DNA of 64,000 nt. Origin: Acanthornis magna. Taxonomy: Eukaryota; Chordata; Aves; Passeriformes; Acanthizidae. Below, piece after piece: positions 21,143-32,729 of this stretch. How positions within the stretch are numbered: position 1 is the stretch's first letter; each line of letters opens with the position of its first letter. Made by a program: the position numbers and the translations under genes. Where the stretch lies: positions 744,001 through 808,000 of the forward strand of contig JAWUZG010000157.1 of the NCBI GenBank assembly GCA_036785705.1, written 5' to 3'. The notes beneath the pieces were generated by a model. That model made no database searches. It was not told the DNA's origin and saw only the letters and a program-made list of their open reading frames with translations.

Positions 21143-22469
21143 GGAGTGCAGGAGACTGCTGTGAGGTTCTGGAACCCAATGGAAACAAAGCTGCTTAGTC
21201 TTTTGCTTATTTAACATGCATTTACAGTTTAAATCTTGCCCTTTATGAAAGTTTTCCTTACATAGCTATGCCTGGTCAGATTTTCATTTTCCACATCCTA
21301 TCTACATCCTTTTTTCCTTATACTACAAATTGAATTTGGAAATAGCTTAAAGGTGGTCGTTGATAACTTTGACATATTACCCAAAAATCAAGGCTTTATT
21401 ACAGCGTTAAGTTATAGTTGCAAATGAACAATATAAATGATAGCCAGGTGTGCAGAGGCTGAAATAGTATATCCCAACCTCAGAGGATTGCTACCTTTCA
21501 TCAGAAGCAAGAAGGAAGGAGATGCGGCCATGAAAAGCACAGTGGAGACAACCCCCCATGTAGCATCTAACATTCCCCAACTTAGATTTCAGGATTTACC
21601 TCCCAAAGTCGCAGTCGAATGATGTAAATTATGGTGTGAGTGCTGAGGAAGCAGGGATGTGGCACCAGTGAAGACCTTCCCCCTCAGATGAGCTGCTGCC
21701 CACCCAGCTGGCCCTGGTGGCTCTGCCACGCCCAGGGCCTGGTTCCCTTCCCTGTCCACTGGGGAACTGTGGTGTTTCTGCTGAGTTTGAGCTTCACACA
21801 ATTCACAGTTAGATCCTTAATGTCTGTAAATGTAGGCATTAACCTGAGCAGATTGCTGCAAGAGAACAAAGGCAGAGCTGCTGTACCTACTATGCTTGCT
21901 TTGTTTGCAAGGAAATCATGGTAACAGGTCAGACACATGTTTAGTAATGACAGCTCTCCTGATGGGGCTTTTTGATAGAGCTCCATGACCGTCAGCACCT
22001 CCTTGAAGGATATGATTTGATGTGCATTCAGGTTAGCAGGGGCTTGTCTTCACTTCAGCACAAAATAGTCCAGGCGGCAGGTGACTGCCACAATCCGCAA
22101 TTTATTTTATTTATGCAATCCGCAGCATAATCACACGCTCATTAAACTGCCAATCTAGAAATAAGCCAAAAGTGATGCAATTTCTATTATTTAGATAATG
22201 CACATTAAACCAAAGAGCTAGCCATCGGTGGGGAACTGAAAATTGTGAATTCCCAGAAATCCCAGCACAGATCACTTCGCTTTTACTGGGAACCTGCCTT
22301 CCAAATTTGTGCTGGGCTTTCTCCTACATGCAGCTTGTTTCCAGTCCAGCAGTATGAAATGCTAAAGAAGCGCACACAGCTTCTCACAGCACTCAAACAC
22401 ATTTTGCGTACATTTTATTTACTGTAGTCAGGGCTGCTCAGGTAGAAGAAAAAATGCCAAAGCAGGCAC
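21143..22469. other. Region downstream of the CDH2 copy, no gene
   Basis: AT-richer, non-repetitive DNA between the solo LTR and the end of the CDH2 3' UTR. No domain or splice-flanked frame is seen. The left edge of the CDH2 duplication probably lies here or at the LTR. Confidence 0.45.
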
Positions 22470-23706
22470 CAGATCCAAAATTAGCATTTTATTCAGAATG
22501 TTGGGGTCAGAGGTGTATCTTTTGTATTCTGGTACACAATACAGAGGCAAAGCTGTTCTCAGAAGTCTCTCCAGTTTGAAAGCTCCTTCCTCCCCTCCCC
22601 TCCCCACCCCCAAAATATACTGTATATTTTCTCGTGCCACCAGTATCAGGCCAACTCCCATTCCCCCCTTTTTTTGGTACAAATTATGTAAAACTTTTTT
22701 GTGCTAAGAACTTTTCTCCCTCCCCAAACAAAAAAAAACAAAAAAAAAAAAACAAAAAAACAAAAAAAAAAAAAATTGAGTACTCTAACTACAGTTCAAC
22801 AATTGAATCAATGTCACTTGTTTGCAACCTGTTTTGTAAATATTTTATGCATAACGAAATATATAAACATGCAAAAACCTGAATCCATAGTCCAAATAAT
22901 ACAAATAATAATTCTGAAGTTTCTGCACTTCTCCACAGAGTATGCCAATAAAACATTACGTACACATACCATTTTTTACTGTGAAGTCGGAAAAAATACT
23001 AGAAATTTAAAAAAAACAAACAAAACAAACAAAACCAAAAAGTGTGCATGGATTAAGACCAAAATGTGTCTAACATTCTAGCATAAGAAAAAAAAAAATC
23101 AATTCTGCTACAAACTGGTGATATGAAAACTCCCTTTATTTGCAGCCAGCTGCATAAGTTTTAGAATTTTAGTGAAAAAAGTCCCCTAACATCTAAAACT
23201 AGAAGTAATGTACACTGTTCCACCTCATGGTCTTCTCTCCCAGATAATAAAATTGTTCCATGAGGATTTTTTGGTTTATTTTTCATCTCCTTATTTTAAT
23301 AAAAGCAATGCGATGTAACAAAAGCATGTTGAAGTATATTGTGTTTCACCTTACTCCTCCCCACCCCAACATATTTTGTCTCTTTAATGCACAATTTCAA
23401 AAATCAGTACCATTAAAGCCTTAAACATAAAACTAATTCCGACCTGAAAAAGGTACAAAAAGGCACATAAAATCCCAGTGCTTCTGTGCTGTAAAATTCA
23501 AGCGTAACTGAGCTCAGTATTTTTTTCCAAACAGCATTGGATCACTGATATTCCACGGAGCTCAAATTGGTTTGCAGCCTAAGCCAAAGCCTTCAGCAAG
23601 CACTTGTGCTAGGAGACGACAAAGTTAAAGCCTAGCTTCTGGATGCTTTTGGGGAATATCAGTTGAAATGTTCGTACTTGTCCAAAACCAAAGCTCACTT
23701 TGAAGT
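22470..23706 (-). other. CDH2-like 3' UTR with polyadenylation signal
   Basis: AATAAA on the minus strand (plus TTTATT at 22488-22493) lies 1.2 kb after the stop, with expected cleavage near 22465-22475. A long interrupted T/A tract (plus 22731-22776) and further AATAAA motifs (for example near 23135) are present. The extent is inferred. Confidence 0.55.
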
Positions 23707-23913
23707 TCAGCCATCACCTCCACAGTACATCTCAACAAGTTTCTTGACACATGGGCCCCAGTCATTTCGGTAGTCATAGTCTTGCTCACCACCACGAATT
23801 GAGGAGATAAGCGAGCTCGAGGATCCTGCAGTGGAGCCTCTTCCTTCAGAGTTAAAGACTAAGGGGGAGTCCTGGGGTGGGGCTGTAGGGTCACTGTCGG
23901 CTGCTTTAAGTCC
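23707..23913 (-). pseudogene. CDH2-like exon 16 (catenin-binding tail)
   Basis: Acceptor TTCTTGCAG, 68 codons and TGA: the same length as functional CDH2. GLKAAD starts the exon and [11 protein letters not shown] is kept. By comparison with the remembered bird sequence, about 17 of 68 residues differ in a tail that is almost invariant in vertebrates. The beta-catenin core SLLVFDYEGSGSTAG reads [15 protein letters not shown], which removes the tyrosine equivalent to human Tyr860. PPYDS reads PPQDS. Confidence 0.92.
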
Positions 23914-26524
23914 CTGCAAGAAGGAGAGGGAGAAAAGAAGATAAAGTTCTGTATCTGAGAGCGAGACAAAAGCATGTCTGGAATATTTGCAGTGCAGTTA
24001 TCTATCAAGCACCCACTTGAGAAAACAAAGTTCTTCCTCTTCTGCCATTCAGTGAAAAACCATTCAGGATTTACATTTTTGTAAGTCCTTTTAGAATGGC
24101 CAGGTTTCCAGCATTACAGCACTGGACATTTTAAATGTAGCTAGCATTACAGCCCTAAGGAAACCTTAAAAGAGAGTCATGGCACTGAGAATAAAGCTAG
24201 TAAATAAACAGTTTCAAAGATGTACAGCTCACAACCTGCACCATGGGCAATGTGGGAATGGTTACGCAGACAAATGAGGAAGGAGAAATAGGTACGTTTG
24301 CAAAGATTCGCTTTAGCAGTCATCTCACAAGGCCAACAGCATATCCCCTGACTTTTCTGGCCTGCAGTCCATCTGTATGTGCCAAAATCCATATTTAGTT
24401 AGTCCTGCAAGCTCATGTACCTCTGTAGGCTGCTGTGAGAAAAATATTATGGTGTGTTGTCTTAAGCCTTTTATGTTTTGCCACAGCCACCCACGAGATC
24501 CACCTGCTCTTCAGAAAAAACACACAGTGACGTCAAAGCTGAATACAAGATGATGACCGTTTTTGTTTCCTCATTTCAAAGTACTGAAGTTATCAACACA
24601 CGAATAGTGGGTCTTCAGCAGTTTTAGATTTTCAGTCTGTGGAGCTGAATAGCCCAAATTAAAACTAACACAAATTGAATTGGAGGAAATGCTGGGAAAT
24701 TGGAGAGGAAAAGCCAGGAAAGAACCACACTTCTTCCAGAGAAAAGCCTCTTCATTCCCTGTTTTCCTACATAAGTCCAAACCTAAACAGTTGCATGAAT
24801 AACTTATTTTAGAATGAGACAATTTTTCTGTGCTTATCTGGGGAAGATTTACAAGTTGAATATAAAAGGCTGAAGCCTGAAGTCAAAAAGCCCTCTTATA
24901 ATTTGTATTTTTTTCAACCTCACAGTTTCTTCCATGGGATTAGCAATGCTTTTTCAAGATCTTCTGCTTTGAATAGGATCTACTCTGGCAGACACTGACA
25001 TGGGATAATGTATCTTCCAGAATTCTATAAGGCTGTGCTAAGATTTTAAATTGCTGACTATTAACTTTTACCAGTTCTATTTGTGCTGGTTTTACTTTTA
25101 ATTTTTAGTGTTTATTTACTTAATGAATGGCTTTATTATACTCCCACTTATTTGAAGGAGTGAGTGTGCTCCTTCAAAATATTTAACAGATTCTGGATTT
25201 AGGAAAGTACATTTTACTCTTAGTTGTGTTTAGTTCAAGTATCACAAAATGGAATGAGATGCTGATTTTTCTCCTACAAAAATGTATTATGGAGTATATA
25301 CATACTAAACCCATTAACTAAAGTGTATGACATTGATAAGATAGAACTGAATCCTGGTTCTTTACTACCTATCAAAAACAATTCAGGATTGTGCAAAATA
25401 TACCTAAAATAATTTCCAAATCAGTGGTGGAAAAGCCCAGCATATTTATCAAGCTAATGACCTCTAATAAAGAACAAAAGTTGGCCTTGAAATGATCGTT
25501 TCATGTGGTACAACAACATCAAGCAGGTTATTAACAGCCTGCGTTAAAAGGGCAATTTTGAATCATGAGATAAGAATAATTGGTGATGCTTGTTATCTCT
25601 CTCTGGAATTTTCTAACCTGATGGCCATAATAAGCACAAAAGATGAGAGATTTTGAAAAGGCAATAGCAAGCGTTGGAAGACGCCCTTTCTCCACCTTCC
25701 AAGGGGGAAACAGTTCCAAGGCTTTCTCTTACTTCTGCTGCTGAGGCACAAAGGCAACTTTACTTCCGAGGCAGTAACTGGCCTTATGGGATTTAAATCT
25801 TTCCTTAAGCCTGCTCGGGGTGACAGACACCCATGTGTTTGGAACACAGGTGACAGGGAAGGAGAATAAATACCAACTGGGGTTAAGGAGTGCTGAGGTA
25901 TGAATGCCAGGTATCCACATGTGAAAGTCATTTAGAAAGTCAGCTTGGAGAAGAAATGTTATTTCCTGGCAGTTCTGCCTACAAAGAGCCAGCCAACCAT
26001 GAGATTCCAATTTATTAAAAAAAAAAACAAACAGTGAACAAAACATTTTCCTACATCACTGCAGAAATTCTGATACCTATCAGTCATCCATCACAAGGCA
26101 GAAGGCAGCCTCTTTCCATCTGTTTTTCCAAAGGGGAAGTTGTAATTTTTTTCAATTTGCTGCTGCTATCATGATAGCATTTAAGAAAAGGAAACTGGTT
26201 TTGAGTTACTGACTTACAGGATAGGATCTCACTAACAAATTCACTTTTTCAAAGGCTGTGCTGGCAGTGTAATCCACTTCATTCAGAGAACGTTGCTACG
26301 GGTCCTGTTTTGGAGGTATTGATTCAACCGCGCAGCACAAGTTACACTGACATTTGCACCTATCTTCTGGTTCACAGTTGTCTCGGATTAGAGACAAATA
26401 TCCTAGGTGGAAAGCACTCTGAACAGGTGCCTCCCCCCCACAACAAGGTTTCTGGCACCCCTTCCCCCACAACAACAGAATATTCCAGCCTAAAGTGGGA
26501 AAAACTGTTTAATTAACAGACCAC

Positions 26525-27667
26525 ACAGTGGAAGGGGAAAGGGAAAAAGGGTCATTAAACCTGAATAAACAGCTGATGAACTTTAGTGTCCTTTTCCTCA
26601 GGCGTAGCTTCCCCTTTCCGGGGTCCCCGGAGGGGGCCGGGTGGTGTTCCTCCCTGGACGATTCTCGTCCACTGTCCTCCGGGGCTCCTCAGGTTCTCGG
26701 ATGAGAAAGCAAGTCGAAGAAAAGGATCCAAAAAACGATGAGAGGAAAAAAGAAAAAAAATCCCGGGGGAAAAGAAAGGAAAAAAAAAGAAAACCCAAGC
26801 AGCAGCCACACCAGTAGCACCAGCAACCAGCAGCAGCAACTGGCTGAGCTGAAAAAAAAACCAAAAAAAAAAGTGTCCATTCCTCCTTCTCACTCCCCCA
26901 TAGGAGAGCCAGGGAAAAAGTTTCAAAACATCCCGCGCAGGCAGAGCTTTCTCCCAGCTGCGTGACACAGTTAAAGCTACAGTACCATATTTCTGCTCAA
27001 GTATACAAATGATAGGGAATACAAAATATCATTATGCCACCCCAGGACATTCCACCCCTTATTCCATATCGTTGGCTTAAAGTCTACACTAATATGCTCC
27101 AATTCTATACACACACATATATACAGATATACATATATACATATTTACATATATACATATATACACACATATAGGTATATACAAATAGAGGTAGTGACAT
27201 TCAACTAGCAATGGTACTCCAGCATCACGGTATTACATGTGGCCCTCACCCAAAATCATATCTCCCTGAGGTACACATCGTGTTTCTCTATTTTCCTGCA
27301 TTACTCACCAAGTGCACCCTGGTCCCTGAGCGAAAACAACTCCACGGATAGGTTTGTCTTTACACGAGGCAGAATTAATCTAAACAGTCTTTCCTAACAA
27401 GCCTCTGGCATATACTGCTGGGACCTTATCTCCATCTACTCTGTGGAGGAGCTCAGATTGGGCAGGGCCTGCTCGGTTGATGGAGCATCGGGTGTTAACT
27501 AACCAGGTGGCTTTTGCTAAATGCTGCTCCCAATTTTTGAAAGTCCCCCCACCCAATGAGCTTTCTCCCAGCTGCGTGACACAGTTAAAGCTACAGTACC
27601 ATATTTCTGCTCAAGTATACAAACGATAGGGAATACAAAATATCATTATGCCACCCCAGGACAACAG
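26525..27667 (-). mobile_element. Deleted endogenous retrovirus: partial 5' LTR, pol end, 3' LTR
   Basis: On the minus strand: a 107-bp 5' LTR piece (27557-27663, starting TGTCCTGGGG); then an internal segment (27050-27556) whose first part encodes an integrase C-terminal fragment (around KNWEQHLAKATWLVNTR) with stops further on; then a polypurine tract AAGGGGTGGAA; then a full 3' LTR (26529-27049, TG…CA, 521 bp). Plus ACAG at 26525-26528 and 27664-27667 is a 4-bp target duplication, favouring a gammaretrovirus-like (ERV1) class. A deletion removed the rest of the 5' LTR, gag and most of pol. It is an inactive old insertion in intron 15. Confidence 0.82.
27109..27183. repeat. AT/AC-rich microsatellite
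   Basis: Irregular (ATAC/ATAT)n run inside the internal region of the ERV remnant. Confidence 0.85.
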
Positions 27668-30623
27668 TGTAATGACTGAACTTCGAGTCTCACTCTTCAA
27701 ATGACAACCAAGATTTCTGCTGTATTTGTGTCGCAAGTTACATACTAAAACGAGAAAGAAATACGATTTTTTCTCTTTCCCTCTGCTAAGCCAATTCTTT
27801 GAGCACACCGAGTGTACTGCTGCGCTTTGCTGTTGGGTTCTACAGCAAATCAGACAGCCCTGGCAGCGACAGCAGCTGATGAAGCTCCCTTTGGTTTCAG
27901 CATTGCCACCTTTTCTGTTTATTATGCTGTCCCTTTCAGTGGGTGGAGGCGGTGTGGATACACAGCCTGCTGTAAAGCACAACTGAAAAAGCAACAAATG
28001 GCTGCCAGGAGTGGCTTCTACTGAGTTTGCTGCCAAGGTGTTGTCAGTCGCTTCTGAAAAGAGATCTCAGTTTTTGCCAGATGTGTTCAAGAATCTCAGA
28101 GCAGCAGAGTTGTTACAGTTACTTGGTTTACAGTTTCCTGATCTGAAAAGCCAAAGTTTTTATTAGAGTGAGAAGCTTGTTCAACAACAGAATTTCCGGG
28201 GGCACATCGTCAGGAGCAGGGGAACCTGCTGGGACAGGGAATTGTCACATTTCCTTGCATGTGCTAGAGTGCACAACAAGCAGTCACAGAAGAGCCACAG
28301 AAATAGAAAGGCCAGCTCGCGACCTTGGACAGACTCACTTTTTTCCTTTTCCTCTTTTATATATATAAAGCAGTAGAGCTTTCACTAAGGAGGAGATAAA
28401 GGGCAGAACTGGAGAAACTACAGTGGCTTGACTGAGGAACAAGAGTAACCTTAAGTTATACTTGCCTTAATACAGGTAGCATTCTTCATTTCTCTCAAAT
28501 TAAAGCAAACCCCTCAAATCTTCAACTAACATGGAACATGAGAAAATCTAATGCTTCTATTTTCATTAATCCTACCACGTAATCAGATTCAGCAGGCTTT
28601 TGATAAGAAGGAAAGGAAGAACAGAGACCTTCAGGGAAAGAAAAAAAAAAAGGTTTGTATCTGGAACCATTTTTTGACTTGACAAGAGAAAACAGAAACC
28701 ATCGAGGGACTCCATTCTGCATGGAGATGCACTGTACCAATAACCATTTGTGTAGAATGAATTGAGGCTCCTCCATGTCCCCACGGAACGAGACCTTTAG
28801 TTTGCAATTTAAATTTACCTCAGGCTGTGTCCTCTACTGATTATAAATACATTCTTAGCCACAAACTCTCCACCACAATGTAACTTGCTTGAGATTTCTA
28901 GGGACAATATAGGTGGGTCTTGAGAACAGGATTAACAAAGCTACTTCAAACAGGTCTAATTTACACTGTTCTGCAAATCCTGACTATTCTATGTGTTAAT
29001 TATGCTCCACACTCCTCTAAATTGAGGCTTTAAAAGGCTCAAAATGGAAAACGAGGTCTTCAGAGGATTCTTAATAACACATGATTTATTTCACTGACTT
29101 GTTTGTACACTGGACTGGAAGAAAAGGAGGTTTTTCCCTTCCCCTCTTAAATTAGAGATTTATCTATCCATTGAAACAGACAAAACAAGAAAGTCCCTGA
29201 GGTCATTTAGCTTTTGCCTGCAAAACATATTTTGACTATCAGACACCTCTGGAACCTTCCCATTTTACACAGTTCTAGCTTTGTACATGTTATCTCAACT
29301 TTGTGTTATAAAAATGCATGACTTTTTATCATAATTCTGACTTTTCTACTGAGAAGACACTTGAACACTACAGAATACTCTTAGGTATGTCTCATTAAGT
29401 AGATTTAATACAAGGGATGACAGATCGAGAATAATACACCAGAAGAAAGAGAGCACTGCTAAAAGGAAAAAAACCTAAATGACCACTAGGCCTTTTTCTT
29501 TTGTTTCTATGACTCTGTAATGAAAACACGAAGAAAGAAAACCCCCACACTTCCTTGGCAATAGGAGCTAAACCCTCCAGTATCCGAAATCAATGACCTA
29601 TAGTTCTTTTTTTGTCAAAAGCTGGAGTAATTCAGAAGCTAATCCAAACCATGCTGTCTGTGTGTCTGAGGTGCTGGTGAGAACTCAACAGACTAAATTA
29701 ATTCCCACATGTGGACCAGCATCCCAAAAGATCATTCTGAGTAGCATCTCCTGGAATAGGGTCAAGTCCTCCAAAAGATCAGGCTGATCTCCGAAAGTGT
29801 TGAATCTTTTCGAACCAAGGGGGTAATGCAGACTTTGCTACCCAAGTCCTGACAATTCCAAGGCAGCCTCTCCCTGCTCAGCTAGTGACTGGGCTAGTTT
29901 TGTGGGTGGTTTGGGTTAGAGATGCCCAAGGGAAGAATTATGTCTAATAATACTGAAATTGGATGCAGAGAGATACGGACTTTGCTCTTTCTTGTCTTGC
30001 TATGTTGTTTCCACAGCTCAGCTTATCTTCTGTAGGAACTGCCTTAAGAAATGTCTCGTACAGGCTTTACTCAAGGTATTTCTTCAATTTACCTCAAGTA
30101 AAACTGAGAGAAACTTACCAAATTGCTTGGGTTTAATCCTTTAATTAAACGGGTTTAATCAGGACTGCAGGTGCAATTTTCTGGAGAGCCTGAAAACCTG
30201 TGCAGCCTGAACGTTTCTGCTCCAGACACTGATAATTTTGAAATTTAACTGAAACACTGAATACTACTATGAAAAACTCATCCCCCCCCTGCCCCGAGGC
30301 ATTTTAGAATCGCATTTGCCATGGGAAATTTTTTGTATAAAACACAAATTAAGATGATGCTATTTCAGAGAAATAAAATGTCCATTTTGCTCAGACTTCT
30401 GGGAAAATAAACAGAACATGGAAATCTTTGAGTAGCTACGATTTGCTAGAGAGAGGGTTATGTGGAATGCCCCACAGTAAAATAGTACCTTGCTGTGAAA
30501 TCCTAAGAAAAAAAGAAGAGATGAAGAAGAGAAGCTAAATATGTAACGCTTAAAAGACAGAAATTACCTCACAAAGTTCCTTTCAATCAGAGGATATAAT
30601 TAATGCTGAGCTAACTTGCAGAC

Positions 30624-30903
30624 AGGAAAATTGCCATGTTTTCTTTAACTTCATATATATTTCCATATATTATCCAATCAATGACATTAATGACATTATT
30701 TTACTATGTATGAATAGGAAAATTGCCATGTTTTCTTTAACTTCAAATATATTTCCATATATTATCCTAATCAATGACATTAATTACATTATTTTACTGT
30801 GTATGAATAGGAAAATTGCCATGTTTTCTTTAACTTCATATATCTTTCCATACATTATCCTAATCAATGACATTGGTGACACTATTTTACTGTGTATGAA
30901 TAG
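30624..30903. repeat. Tandem repeat, about 92-93 bp, three copies
   Basis: Copies start at 30624, 30716 and 30809, each opening AGGAAAATTGCCATGTTTTC and ending TGTATGAAT. Copies differ at a few bases (for example ATATATTT versus ATATCTTT). The array is AT-rich and does not encode anything recognisable, although a 83-codon frame runs through it. Confidence 0.93.
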
Positions 30904-32564
30904 CTGGGAGAAGCTTTCTTTTTTGGTGGATGGCACGGGGAAGCATAAAGGGAGGTACTGATATAATACAATAGACAGCAGGAAGAAAACGACTCCATGT
31001 TCATCTGTACTTCAGTATGAACACACTGGGTGTGTTGACAGCACATCATCATGACAGCAAGTGCTGTTTCTTCAGCTCCATGTGTTCACATCGATGCTAT
31101 CATCTTCAAGAGCGACAACCTACTGAAAAATAATATTGCAAGAACAGCTTGCTAAGTCATTTAAAAATCGTAGGAGGCCGGAACCCTCTGGCCCTTTCTG
31201 GCTTTCCAGCAGAATCACCCCCATTCCTTGCCTTTGCTCCAGAGCAGAGCTTCTCAGTTGCTCTGAGAAGAAGAAAAACCCGTGTTCTTCACAACTGCCT
31301 GCCAGGTGGGCACTGTCTGGTCACAGCTGTGTGAGAACAGGATGGGAATCTCTTACTGAACGGACACACAAGGAAGTTCTTGTGTGTACAATGCCCTGGG
31401 CAACAATGTGGGCCTTTTATTGTCCCATGTCTTCACTATTTTCCAGAAGCCAATTATAACTGTAATATTTAGAAGTGTAGGGCATGCAAAAAACTGGAGT
31501 CTCTTAAAATATATCTTACAAGAATATTTGCATACATTCCCTGCTAGTCAATTCCCTTCTAAATTTTTTGACAATTGTATCGCTGTACACCTTAAAAGGG
31601 GCAAATTCAATTTTCTGCAGCTTTCTAACACAAAAGACTTTAGTATATTAGCCTGACTTTTCTCCAAGGCAAACAAGAATGAACACGTTTGCAGAAACAG
31701 TTCTGCAATACTCTGCAATATGTGTCCGGCTCTAGCTGAGAAGGAAGATATGAAAAAATCAGAGAAAATAATTAACTACTACAATTCATGTACAGAATGA
31801 AGCAAAAACAGTAGTAAATTCTGGGTTAGCTTTTTTTTTTCTGTAACCAGCAAGCATAAGCAACATGTTCTATTGTAAGTACCACAACACCAATGATTTA
31901 AGACTAACCAGTGATAGAAATAATGAGGATCATTTCTTTCAGAGCTATGAGTACTCTGGTATAGTCTGAATCTCAATTACATGTATTAGATTGAAGAAGC
32001 AAAGATAATGCAAAATTTCTGAAAGCTCTATGACAAGACAAGTATTAAAAGCACTTATATAACATTTAATTTAGCTGCCCTGCTCACTAATCCTATTTGA
32101 TGGAATTCTTTCCGTCTTATTGAAGGTACTGAATTTCCACTATTATCTGGATTCAAAGGGTAATGTACGAGGAGAATGAAAATGAACTTCTTCCATTATT
32201 AAGTTACTGTGAATTAATACATTAATTTAGGCTATACTACAGTTTTGTTATTCGGTTTATTACTTGGAACCCATTGCATAATCCTGCTTGGAGATATTGT
32301 GGTTGCAGCTGTATTATGAATGTAATTAATATGAATACACAGAAGTTAATTGATATATCTCCCCTTTCTGTTTGAATGAGTTAATTAAATTTGTCTGCAT
32401 TTTAAAAGAACATATTTACTTCTGTCTAGCGAGACAATTTTAATTGTCTAAGGAAGTTTTAAAAAGTTATTATGTTCTAACGTAACAGCTACTCATGCGA
32501 AGTAGAATAAACAAAATACAAAAGCTTATCAGATCTTAGGAGGAAACTCTCTCTACTCCTCTAC

Positions 32565-32729
32565 CTCATTAATGAAGTCCCCAATGTCCCCAGGATGAGG
32601 AGCAGCTGATCTGACTGGATCCTGAGGTTCTGCATGGATTGGCCCTTCATCAAGACGTCCGATTCCAACAGGTTTGATGACATCTGGTTCCACAGTGTCA
32701 GGCTGCTGGAGCTGGCTCGAGTCACACTC
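32565..32729 (-). pseudogene. CDH2-like exon 15
   Basis: Acceptor TTTTGCAG, 55 codons as in functional CDH2, donor GAG/GTAGAG. The start reads [10 protein letters not shown] where CDH2 has DYDLSQLQQP. Later changes include IRRLDERP to IGRLDEGP and QYP to QDP; the ending [11 protein letters not shown] is kept. About 7 of 55 residues differ, including two tyrosines. Confidence 0.93.

Larger units (their letters stand above)
23914..32564 (-). other. CDH2-like intron 15
   Basis: 8.65 kb intron. It contains an ERV remnant (26525-27667) and a three-unit tandem repeat (30624-30903); no other gene is seen. Short open frames are scattered and lack domains. Confidence 0.7.
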
